Assembly: GCA_050743625.1 (NCBI GenBank) | Contig: JBOGED010000002.1 | Coordinates: 1-32,012, forward strand | Direction of reading: 5' to 3' | Origin: JBOGED01 sp050743625 | GTDB taxonomy: Bacteria > Actinomycetota > Nitriliruptoria > Euzebyales > Egibacteraceae | DNA: 32,012 bases | Part shown: positions 1-6,492 of the stretch, one piece after another | Layout: each line of letters begins with the position of its first letter | Position numbering within the stretch: position 1 is the stretch's first letter | The notes under the pieces: generated by a model | What the model was told of the DNA's origin: nothing | Database searches by the model: none | Seen by the model: the letters and a program-made list of their open reading frames with translations, nothing else | Program-made: the position numbers and the translations under genes

Positions 1-37
1 CCCCTGGGGGTGCGACCCGATTCGCTTTCGGGGGGGA

Positions 38-709
38 TCAGTGGTGGCCAGCGCCCGACGGGCGCGCCCACGGGCCGGCGGCGGCGAAGGCCTCTTCCAT
101 GGAGCTGGAGCAGTCCGGCCCCGTCCAGATGTGCAACATCTCGTTCTGTTGCCCATGGTGGATATGCGGTCGAGGGATCGAGCCGAGGGACGGGAAGGTC
201 TGCCGTTTACCCGCTACGTACATAACCCCCATCAGCTGGCCTTTTTCGATCACCACCATCTTGGGCTTGCTTACCCACTCGAGGTCGGCGTCGAAGGGGA
301 CGTGACCGAGCGACGGGCGGTGTCCCCAGTGGCGGTTGAACTCCGTCGGGGTATAGGCGTTGGAGCCTGAGGTCAGCCGGTTCCCGCTGATCGTGGCGGC
401 TTCGCAGAACGCGATCGCCCGGTCGTAGAGCGCGGTCGCGAGCTCGCGATCCTCTGGGGAAGCGGCCTCGACGTCCGGACGGTACGGGTCCGAGTTCGCC
501 GAGCACCCGGAGATACGGTTCCCGGTCGAGCTGGTGCGCGTGCCGCAGCCATCTTGCGGCGCTCCGACCGCGGGGAGGGAGCCAACCGCTACGACGCAGA
601 CCGAGGCTGCGAGGACGGAGATGACGCCCCGCCTCATCGCGCCTGCACCCGCGTATCGAACATGGTGCCGTGGCGGCTGGGTGCTCCTCCTCGACAATGC
701 GCGTGCCAT
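38..709 (-). CDS. secreted protein of unknown function with His-rich C-terminal motif
   Basis: A 223-residue protein that I cannot assign to a named family. The start at 709 is chosen because an AAGGAGG Shine-Dalgarno lies about 5 nt upstream; the reading frame continues upstream but without support, and ATG 637 is an alternative. From 709 the N-terminus has an Arg/His-rich stretch followed by a hydrophobic core (about residues 28-48) ending in AVGA, a plausible signal-peptidase site, so the product is probably exported. The mature part has a helical segment (DRELATALYDRAIAFCEAAT), an HW motif, a VIEKGQLMGVMYV strand pair and a late PHIHHGQQNEMLHIW motif whose histidines could bind metal. Its general pattern (HW near the middle, LvGvMY, then a His motif before MLHIW) resembles uncharacterised exported actinobacterial proteins I know only loosely. 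It stands alone, downstream of and co-directional with pncB. Confidence 0.72.
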   Translation of the reverse strand: MARALSRRSTQPPRHHVRYAGAGAMRRGVISVLAASVCVVAVGSLPAVGAPQDGCGTRTSSTGNRISGCSANSDPYRPDVEAASPEDRELATALYDRAIAFCEAATISGNRLTSGSNAYTPTEFNRHWGHRPSLGHVPFDADLEWVSKPKMVVIEKGQLMGVMYVAGKRQTFPSLGSIPRPHIHHGQQNEMLHIWTGPDCSSSMEEAFAAAGPWARPSGAGHH

Positions 710-1194
710 GCCATCCTCCTTGGGAAGGGAATGCGGGTGCGGGGGGCGGCACCGCGGCGGACCGATCGCTTCGATCGTGGTTCCGACAGCGCGGGCGTCA
801 GTTCGCGCAGCGCGTGGGCATCCGGGACTCACGAGCCGCGAACCTCGTCCGACGCGCGCATCGTGATCGACCGGACGGCGGTACGCGAAGTCGACGCGAC
901 CTCGGGTGCCCCTCGCAGGCGCCCGGATGGCCGATGTCCCGGCGGCCTCCCGCTGTTCAGAGGCGAAAACGGGGTACGCATCGCGGCCGTGGAACCGGGA
1001 TCCACATGCGCGCACAGGCCGACCGCGCGCCTCGCTGAGCGCGCATGGCGGCTGTCCTTTGGGTCATGCTGGCGCTGGCGCGAGGGTGCAGCTTTTCCTT
1101 GTATACGAAGGAACGCTGCAGGTCAGTGAGCTGCCGCGCGGTGAAGAGCGCAATTTCCCTCGCATGAGGAGGAACGCTGCAGTCTCCCACCCGG
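710..1194. other. 485-bp intergenic region between pncB and the secreted-protein gene
   Basis: No convincing gene here. On the minus strand it is the 3' flank of pncB and the 5' region of the secreted-protein gene. The pncB-proximal part carries the two hairpins described separately; the part next to position 709 carries the Shine-Dalgarno of the secreted protein. I see no clear -35/-10 pair. Confidence 0.6.
1087..1178 (-). repeat. tandem pair of related hairpins downstream of pncB
   Basis: Two stem-loops share the sequence GGAACGCTGCAG at the 3' side of each plus-strand copy (1111-1121 and 1171-1182, with small edge differences). The first pairs TGCAGC (1087-1092) with GCTGCA (1115-1120) and TTCCTT (1095-1100) with AAGGAA (1108-1113). 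The second pairs AGCG (1147-1150) with CGCT (1175-1178) around a CCTC-GCAT-GAGG core. Read on the minus strand they lie 17-108 bp after the pncB stop, so they could act as terminator or 3'-end stabiliser; neither is followed by a long U run. Confidence 0.5.
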
Positions 1195-2514
1195 CTAGGC
1201 GACGCCGTCGCTCAGGTCCGACAGGAGCCGGGTCCGGAGGGCTTCTAGGCGGCCGCTACGGCGGACCTCGAAACCGTCGTGCACCTTTGGGGCGATCTCC
1301 TCGGCGGCGGCGAGGCAACGGTCTCTGATTTCGAGCAGAGGATCGGGGTCGTACAGCCGGCGACCTCCGGTCATCACACGTTGAAGGAGCGGGCGTCCTG
1401 CCTGGTCCTCGCTGGCGAGGCCGATCACGTCGCAACAGTCCTGGCGCCAGACCTGCTTACGACCGGGGCTCGTGGTCTTCTCCGCGGTACCGCTGATCTT
1501 GAGGACAGGGCGCCCGCCGACCTCCGCCAGCTTGTAGACACCCCCGAATGCCGGGTCGCTCCGCGCGGTGAGCAGCCATGTGCCGACCCCGTAGCCATCG
1601 ATGGGAGCGCCTGTGGACTCGAGCGCCACGATCGCGGGGGCGTCGAGATCGCCTGAGGCGACGATATTCGCATCGGGGAAGCCCGCCTCGTCGAGCATGC
1701 CGCGTGCTTGCATGGCGAGCTGTGCGAGGTCGCCGGAGTCGAGGCGAATCCCTCCGAGGCGATGCCCATGCTGGGCTAACTCGGTGGCGACGGTGATTGC
1801 GTTTGGAATCCCGATCTTTATGGTGTCGTAGGTGTCGACCAACAAAATACAGCTGTCGGGAAACGTCCGCGCGTACGCCCGGAACGCTGCCAACTCGCTG
1901 GGAAACGACATGATCCAAGAGTGCGCCTGCGTCCCTGAGATCGGCACGCCGAATCGCTTTCCCGCCAAGACATTGGAGGTGGCGACGCAGCCGCCGATGA
2001 TCGCGGCCCTCGCTCCACCCAGGGCACCGTCTGGGCCATGAGCTCGGCGCGCGCCGAACTCGAGGACTCCCTTCCCATGCGCGGCTCGCGTGATGTGCAG
2101 GGCGTTGCTCGCAACCAGCGACTGATAAGAGATGACATTGATCAGCGCGGTTTCCACAAGCTGGGCCTGGGCGAGCGGTGCCGTGATACGCAAGAGTGGC
2201 TCATCGCCGAACACGGGGGTTCCTTCGGCGATCGCCCATATCTCTCCAGAGAATCGGAGTTCCCGCAGCCATTCGAGGAAGCGTTCCGGAAGCGTCCCCT
2301 CGGCCCGCAGGTAGTCGAGGTCGGCGCCCGTAAATTGTAATTCCTCGACGAAGTCCAGCGCGGGATCGAGGCCCGCGGTGACCACGATATCGAGGCCACG
2401 AGGAGGCTTGCGAAAGAAGAGATCAAACGTCGCTTCCACGTCCGCGTAGCCCGCGTCGACGTATCCCGCCATCATAGTCAGCTCGTACAGGTCTGTGAAC
2501 AGCGCCTCCGACAC
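1195..2514 (-). CDS. pncB: nicotinate phosphoribosyltransferase
   Basis: Joins nicotinate to PRPP to form nicotinate mononucleotide, the entry step of the Preiss-Handler NAD salvage pathway; cytosolic. The 439-residue length matches the family. Visible hallmarks are the N-terminal TDLYELTMMAGY, the ISGTQAHSWIMSFPSE segment containing the conserved His region, LLVDTYDTIKIG, and the RLDSGDLAQLA phosphoribosyl/phosphate-binding segment, followed by GVGTWLLT. The start is a GTG at 2514, preceded by AAAGG at suitable spacing. It lies 11 bp after the nrtR stop, so the two are very probably co-transcribed, which fits control by the NAD metabolite-sensing regulator encoded just upstream. Recognition is strong. 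Confidence 0.95.
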   Translation of the reverse strand: MSEALFTDLYELTMMAGYVDAGYADVEATFDLFFRKPPRGLDIVVTAGLDPALDFVEELQFTGADLDYLRAEGTLPERFLEWLRELRFSGEIWAIAEGTPVFGDEPLLRITAPLAQAQLVETALINVISYQSLVASNALHITRAAHGKGVLEFGARRAHGPDGALGGARAAIIGGCVATSNVLAGKRFGVPISGTQAHSWIMSFPSELAAFRAYARTFPDSCILLVDTYDTIKIGIPNAITVATELAQHGHRLGGIRLDSGDLAQLAMQARGMLDEAGFPDANIVASGDLDAPAIVALESTGAPIDGYGVGTWLLTARSDPAFGGVYKLAEVGGRPVLKISGTAEKTTSPGRKQVWRQDCCDVIGLASEDQAGRPLLQRVMTGGRRLYDPDPLLEIRDRCLAAAEEIAPKVHDGFEVRRSGRLEALRTRLLSDLSDGVA

Positions 2515-2525
2515 CGCACTGCCTT

Positions 2526-3194
2526 TCAGGTGGTGATCACGTTGTCGAGAAGCACGAGGCCTCGGTCCGCGAACCGGTAGAGCTGCGCTGGCCGGTGCGA
2601 GCCGCGCCGCTGGCCCTCGGCCTCTTCTAGCATTCCCACCGACAGCACCTTCTTACGGAAATTGCGTTTGTCGAGTCCCCTTCCCAGCACCGCCTCGTAT
2701 ACCGACTGGAGATCGGTCAACGTGAACTCGTACGGGAGGAGCCCGTAGGCGACGTTCGAATACGAGAGCTTGCCTCGCAGCCGGCCCATCGCCGATTCCA
2801 GGATCCGGGAGTGGTCGAAGGCCAGGCATGGCGGCGCCGCAACTGGCCACCACAGTGCTTCCGGCTCGGGGTTGACGGGCTCCGGGAGGAGCGCGAGATA
2901 GCTCACGCTCACCACACGACCGCGTGGATCCCTCTCGGGGGCACCGAACGACGCCAGCTGCTCGAGATGACGCGGCTGGTGCGGCCCAATGCTCTCGGAC
3001 AGCACCCGCCGCGCGGCCTCCTTCAGATCTTCGGTGCGCCCGACGGCGCCACCCGGCAACGACCAGGCACCGAGAAAGGGCTCGTGGTCCCGCAGGACCG
3101 CGAGCATGATCGGCTCCTGTGGGCGGCCAGGGCTGGATGGATCCGCGCGCAGGGTGATCACGACCACGTCGACCGCCAGCCAGATGGGTGTCAC
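2526..3194 (-). CDS. nrtR: NrtR-type NAD-responsive transcriptional regulator (degenerate Nudix domain + winged helix)
   Basis: A 222-residue protein with an N-terminal Nudix-fold domain (about residues 5-140) and a C-terminal winged-helix domain (about 145-220, including FTLTDLQSVYEAVLG and LDKRNFRKKVL). That combination is the NrtR family, repressors of NAD biosynthesis genes that sense ADP-ribose or related NAD metabolites. In the Nudix box, G49 and E55 are kept and R63 is present, but the REUXEE part reads R63-V64-L65-S66-E67-S68: two of the three catalytic glutamates are lost, consistent with ligand sensing rather than hydrolysis. Start is a GTG at 3194 overlapping the helicase stop by 4 nt (GTGA), so translation is coupled. 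pncB follows directly and is the obvious target. A true hydrolase is unlikely given the lost residues. Confidence 0.9.
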   Translation of the reverse strand: MTPIWLAVDVVVITLRADPSSPGRPQEPIMLAVLRDHEPFLGAWSLPGGAVGRTEDLKEAARRVLSESIGPHQPRHLEQLASFGAPERDPRGRVVSVSYLALLPEPVNPEPEALWWPVAAPPCLAFDHSRILESAMGRLRGKLSYSNVAYGLLPYEFTLTDLQSVYEAVLGRGLDKRNFRKKVLSVGMLEEAEGQRRGSHRPAQLYRFADRGLVLLDNVITT

Positions 3195-5221
3195 TCACCC
3201 CCCGCTTTCAATACGCTCAGCACGTCCTCCCCGTACTGTGCGACCCGCTTGGGGCCAAAACCACTGACAACCTCCAGCGAGGGAAGGGTTTCCGGCCGTT
3301 GCGACGCGAGCTCGCGGAGCGTCGAGTCGGGAAAGATCACGTAGGCCGGGACACCGTCCGCGAGCGAGCGCTCGCGCCGCCACGCGCGGAGGCGCTCAAT
3401 GGTCTCTGGGTCGGCCGGGCCATACGTCCGTTTGCTCGCGAGCTTGCTGGTGCCGGCGGCGCTCGTGGGGCGGGCGGCCTTCGCGGTCGTCGTCGGCGCG
3501 CCTTCCGCCAGGTTGTAGAGGAATCGAGACGGGCGGCGCGACTGAGGCCTGCCGGAGGAGGAGGGCCGGCTCCGGGCCCAGGACAGCCAGAGGTCGCGCC
3601 GAGCGCGCGTGACCCCCACGTAGAGCAGCCGTCGCTCCTCCTCCACCTCGGCGTCCGTCTTGGCGTGGGAGATCGGGAGGAGGCCCTCCTCCAAGGCGAC
3701 GAGGAACATCACGTCGAACTCGGTCCCCTTCGCTCGGTGCAGCGTCATGAGCGTCACCGATCCCTTCTCCGCCGTTGACTGATGCGTCGCCGCCGCTTTA
3801 TCGCGCAGCCCCGATACCAGCTCGGGCAACGCGATCGCCGGCGACTCATCGACCATCCCCGAGGCGATGGTGAACAACTCGCTGATGTTCCGCCAGCGCT
3901 CACGCGCCGCCTCGCCTGCCGGCTCGCGGCGTGGGTGCCACGAGAACCGCTCCCGGAGCACCTGCTCGACCTCCCGATCCGCTCGGCGCGGCGTCGCCAA
4001 CGACTCATCGACCGGCGGCGCGTGCTCGGCTGCGGCCGCCAGCGCACGCAACGCCTGGCGGATCTCCGGCCGATCGAAGAAGCTGTCGACACCGCGCAGC
4101 GCGTACGGGATGCCCGCGGCGCGCATGGCCGCCTCGAACGGCTCAGACTGCGCGTTGATGCGATAGCAGACCGCGATCTCGCCTGGCGGGGTGCCCTCTT
4201 CGATCAGCGCGCTGACCCGTGCGACCACGGCGCGGACCTCGTCTTCGCCGTCGGCGAACTCACGGAAGGAAGGCTGCGTGCCGTCTGATCCCTCCCTTGC
4301 CACCAGATGCTTTCGCTTGCCCGCGGCCTTTGTCCACAGCACCTCGTTGGCCAAGTGCAGGATCTGGGGAGTCGACCGGTAGCTCTGGGTCAGCGTCACC
4401 ACCTTGGCTCCAGGGTAGTGCCGGCGGAACTCGGTGAGATAGCTGGACGACGCGCCGGTGAACGAGAAGATCGTCTGGTCGTCGTCACCGACCACACAGA
4501 GCTCCTCCGAGTCCCCCAGCCATCCCCGCAGCAACGCCCATTGGGCGGGATTGACGTCCTGGAACTCGTCGACGGTGAAGAACCGGTAGCGCTCCCGGAC
4601 CTCGGCGGCCACCTCGGGACGGTCTTCGAGCAGCGCCGCCATCCGCAAGAGCATGTCCTCGTAGTCGATCGCGCCCGCCGCGGTCTTGTCCGCCTCGTAG
4701 CGCTCGTACACCTGCGCCATGATGTCGGTGGCAACCGGAGCTTGGCGATCGTGCGCGCGGGTCGCATACGCGGTCGGGTCCAAGCGCCGTGCCTTCGCCC
4801 ACTCGATCTCGCTCGCCAGGTCGCGGGCCTCACAACCAAGCCGTCTTGCCGCCCGTATCAGCAGTCCGATCTTTGAGGTAAGGACCTCGGGCACCACGCC
4901 GCCCTCCACGCGGGGCCAAAACCACCGTAACTGTGCCCATGCGGCGGCATGGAAGGTCGCTGCCCGGATCGGGGCTCCGATCCCCAACCCGTTCAGCCGC
5001 GCGCGAAGCTCCGCCGCCGCGCGCTCTGTGAACGTGACAGCAAGGATTTGGTCCGTCCGGGCTAGTCCTATCGCGACTTGATATGCGATGCGATGCGTGA
5101 TCGTTCTCGTCTTTCCGGTCCCCGCGCCAGCAAGAATGCACACCGGGCCGCGGGCTGCACACGCCGCCGCGCGTTGGGTGGGGTTCAAATCGGCCAAAAG
5201 GGCTGTGGTGGTGTCTTCCAT
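3191..5221 (-). CDS. uvrD2: UvrD/PcrA-family ATP-dependent DNA helicase with C-terminal HRDC domain (UvrD2-like)
   Basis: A superfamily 1A 3'-5' DNA helicase of 676 residues. Motifs run in order: Q-motif LNPTQRAAA, Walker A GAGTGKT (about 33-39), Walker B VDEFQDVN, motif III GDDDQTIFSFTGA, motif IV LTQSYRSTPQIL, motif V TLHRAKGTEFDVMFL and motif VI RLLYVGVTRAR. The last 75 residues form an HRDC-like domain (TLRELASQRPETLPSL then GFGPKRVAQYG). This architecture matches mycobacterial UvrD2 (about 700 residues), but no tetracysteine motif precedes the HRDC domain; only four scattered cysteines exist. I chose ATG 5221 because helicase homology begins there; the frame stays open to about 6148 over the secreted-protein and VapBC genes, which is not credible. 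No Shine-Dalgarno is seen. It leads an operon with nrtR and pncB. Confidence 0.9.
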   Translation of the reverse strand: MEDTTTALLADLNPTQRAAACAARGPVCILAGAGTGKTRTITHRIAYQVAIGLARTDQILAVTFTERAAAELRARLNGLGIGAPIRAATFHAAAWAQLRWFWPRVEGGVVPEVLTSKIGLLIRAARRLGCEARDLASEIEWAKARRLDPTAYATRAHDRQAPVATDIMAQVYERYEADKTAAGAIDYEDMLLRMAALLEDRPEVAAEVRERYRFFTVDEFQDVNPAQWALLRGWLGDSEELCVVGDDDQTIFSFTGASSSYLTEFRRHYPGAKVVTLTQSYRSTPQILHLANEVLWTKAAGKRKHLVAREGSDGTQPSFREFADGEDEVRAVVARVSALIEEGTPPGEIAVCYRINAQSEPFEAAMRAAGIPYALRGVDSFFDRPEIRQALRALAAAAEHAPPVDESLATPRRADREVEQVLRERFSWHPRREPAGEAARERWRNISELFTIASGMVDESPAIALPELVSGLRDKAAATHQSTAEKGSVTLMTLHRAKGTEFDVMFLVALEEGLLPISHAKTDAEVEEERRLLYVGVTRARRDLWLSWARSRPSSSGRPQSRRPSRFLYNLAEGAPTTTAKAARPTSAAGTSKLASKRTYGPADPETIERLRAWRRERSLADGVPAYVIFPDSTLRELASQRPETLPSLEVVSGFGPKRVAQYGEDVLSVLKAGGE

Positions 5222-5371
5222 CCGAAGCAGGCTACCGAAGACACGGGGCTGATCGAGGGGTATGCGCTTGACGGCAACGTGTGAAAGTCCGATCAATCGG
5301 GAATGCCTGCTATCTCCGATCGGAAACGGATCCGGAGTCCCGCTGATTGACCAACCTGATAAGGAGAAGAC
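5222..5371. promoter_or_regulatory. divergent promoter region with GATC-centred palindromes
   Basis: This 150-bp gap separates the helicase operon (minus) from the small exported protein (plus). It holds three palindromes close together: CCGATcaATCGG (5289-5300), TCCGATCGGA (5315-5324) and CGGATCCG (5327-5334). A regulator such as the NrtR encoded in the operon could bind here, but that is inference. AAGGAGA ahead of 5372 is a good ribosome site. I see no confident -35/-10 pair. Confidence 0.4.
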
Positions 5372-5773
5372 ATGCCAGTGCTGAGGGTCCTTGGGGCCGC
5401 GCTGACCGCAGTGTTCCTGTCGGCCGTGCCCGCCATGGCTCAGGGGGGCCCGACTATCGTGAACCCCTGCGAGTCCCCGGACAGCGCCCCTCCTGGCGGC
5501 GTGACCACGACTCCTGGCGACGTGACCGCGACTCCTGGCGACGTGAGCTCTGACGACGCCGGCTCTGACGGAACGGCCTCTGAGACGAGCGCCACTGAAG
5601 GCGTGAGCACGATTACCTCCCCCGACACCCTCGTGTTCGGCGAGCGGCTCGGCGCGATTCCCCCTGCCGACTGCGAAGAGGCACCTTCGACGGGTCTGCC
5701 GGGGATCGACACGCCCCTCGGCGCCGTCCAAGACAGTGCTGACCAGCTCGTCGAGATGCTCGCTATCATCTAA
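5372..5773 (+). CDS. small exported Thr/Pro/Gly-rich protein with heptapeptide repeats
   Basis: A 133-residue protein of unknown function. An AAGGAGA ribosome site precedes the ATG by 4 nt. The N-terminus is a clear signal peptide (LRVLGAALTAVFLSAVPAMA, then QGG), so the mature part is about 110 residues. Residues about 40-60 contain three seven-residue units of the form PGGVTTT, PGDVTAT, PGDVSSD, which are also a 21-bp DNA repeat. The rest is rich in Ser, Thr, Glu and Asp with no cysteine pair or membrane anchor except one Cys near residue 30 and another near 109. APSTGLPG near the C-terminus superficially resembles a sortase signal but lacks the following hydrophobic segment and charged tail. 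It is a single-gene unit closed by a strong terminator. Confidence 0.72.
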   Translation: MPVLRVLGAALTAVFLSAVPAMAQGGPTIVNPCESPDSAPPGGVTTTPGDVTATPGDVSSDDAGSDGTASETSATEGVSTITSPDTLVFGERLGAIPPADCEEAPSTGLPGIDTPLGAVQDSADQLVEMLAII

Positions 5774-5797
5774 ACCTGTTCCGACGAACTCTGCAAA

Positions 5798-5826
5798 CGG
5801 AGGGCGCCGCTGCGCGGCGCCCTCCG
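5798..5826 (+). terminator. strong stem-loop terminator after the small exported protein
   Basis: CGGAGGGCGCCG (5798-5809) pairs perfectly with CGGCGCCCTCCG (5815-5826), and C5810-G5814 extends the stem to 13 bp with a 3-nt loop. It is followed by TGCGTTCTTCT, a weak T-rich tract. It lies 25 bp after the stop codon and isolates this gene from the toxin-antitoxin pair downstream. Confidence 0.8.
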
Positions 5827-5847
5827 TGCGTTCTTCTGAGTGGGGGT

Positions 5848-5862
5848 TATACTCGGAGGTAT
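5848..5862 (+). promoter_or_regulatory. -10 element and possible operator of the toxin-antitoxin pair
   Basis: TATACT (5848-5853) is a near-consensus -10 hexamer ending 7 nt before ATG 5861, so transcription should start at or next to the start codon and give a leaderless mRNA. The imperfect inverted repeat ATAC-N6-GTAT (5849-5852 and 5859-5862) overlaps both the -10 and the start, a suitable place for autorepression by the AbrB-like antitoxin. GGAGGT directly abuts the ATG, too close for a normal ribosome site. Confidence 0.55.
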
Positions 5863-6091
5863 GACTTATAAGATAGGGCTGAAAGGCCAGGTCGTCATCC
5901 CGAAGGAACTCCGAGACGAGCTTGGCATCCGGCCGGGGGACGAGCTCGTGTTCTGGCTCGAGGGCGATCATCTCGCCGCGCGCCTCACACGATCGGTCCG
6001 GTCCCTGAAAGGACGGTTCCGCGGGAGCGCGCTCACGGAGGTCTTGGAGGCTGAACGCCAGAAGGACCGGGAGCGGGAGGGTCGCACGTGA
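5861..6091 (+). CDS. vapB: AbrB/MazE-fold antitoxin (VapB-like)
   Basis: A 76-residue SpoVT/AbrB-fold protein. The swapped-hairpin DNA-binding region is residues 1-48, with KGQVVIPKELRDELGIRPGDELVFW matching the family pattern of a strand, IPKE/LR turn and GI-PGD; it is written here only as landmarks K8-G9, I13-P14-K15 and P25-G26-D27. The charged C-terminus (LTEVLEAERQKDREREGRT) would wrap and neutralise the toxin. Its stop overlaps the toxin start by 4 nt (GTGA), the classic arrangement of type II toxin-antitoxin pairs. A GTG at 5840 is an alternative start but lies too close to the terminator; the -10 placement favours ATG 5861. Confidence 0.88.
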   Translation: MTYKIGLKGQVVIPKELRDELGIRPGDELVFWLEGDHLAARLTRSVRSLKGRFRGSALTEVLEAERQKDREREGRT

Positions 6092-6492
6092 TCTGCCTCG
6101 ACTCCTGGGCGGTTCTTCGCTTCCTGGAGGGCGTCGAGCCGGCGGCAACGTATCTCGAGGACGTGTTTGACCAAAAGCCGGTTATGAGCTGGATCAACCT
6201 TGGAGAGGTCTATTACGTCGTCCGTCGTGAGCACCGGGAGCTTGATGCGAGCGAGACCATTCGCGACCTCCATCCCTTCGTGACGCCCGACCTCCCTAAT
6301 GCGCGGCGCGTGCTGGAGGCGGCGGAGATCAAGGCCAAGTACCGCTTGTCTTATGCGGACGCCTTTGCCGCCGCCACCGCGGTTGCCCACCAGGCAGTGC
6401 TGCTCACTGGTGACCCCGAGCTCTTGATCGCGGACGCCCCATGGAAGAGCCAAGACCTTCGCGCACTCACCTCTGGTCGAGCAGGGCCCTGA
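6088..6492 (+). CDS. vapC: PIN-domain ribonuclease toxin (VapC-like)
   Basis: A 134-residue PIN-domain protein, about the normal VapC length. The acidic residues that hold the catalytic metal are all present: D5 in CLDSWAVL, E40 in NLGEVYY, D91 in SYADAFAAA and D109 in LTGDPEL. VapC toxins cut RNA, often tRNA or rRNA, and are held inactive by the neighbouring antitoxin. The start is a GTG overlapping the antitoxin stop, so the two are translationally coupled. The 3' end overlaps the converging DUF255 gene by 26 bp, which may limit readthrough. Catalytic residues being intact argues for a working toxin; the RNA target cannot be inferred. Confidence 0.9.
   Translation: MICLDSWAVLRFLEGVEPAATYLEDVFDQKPVMSWINLGEVYYVVRREHRELDASETIRDLHPFVTPDLPNARRVLEAAEIKAKYRLSYADAFAAATAVAHQAVLLTGDPELLIADAPWKSQDLRALTSGRAGP

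Noticed and set aside
5690..5773. sortase (LPXTG-type) anchor in the small exported protein
   Set aside because: APSTGLPG is not a proper motif and no hydrophobic segment with a charged tail follows.
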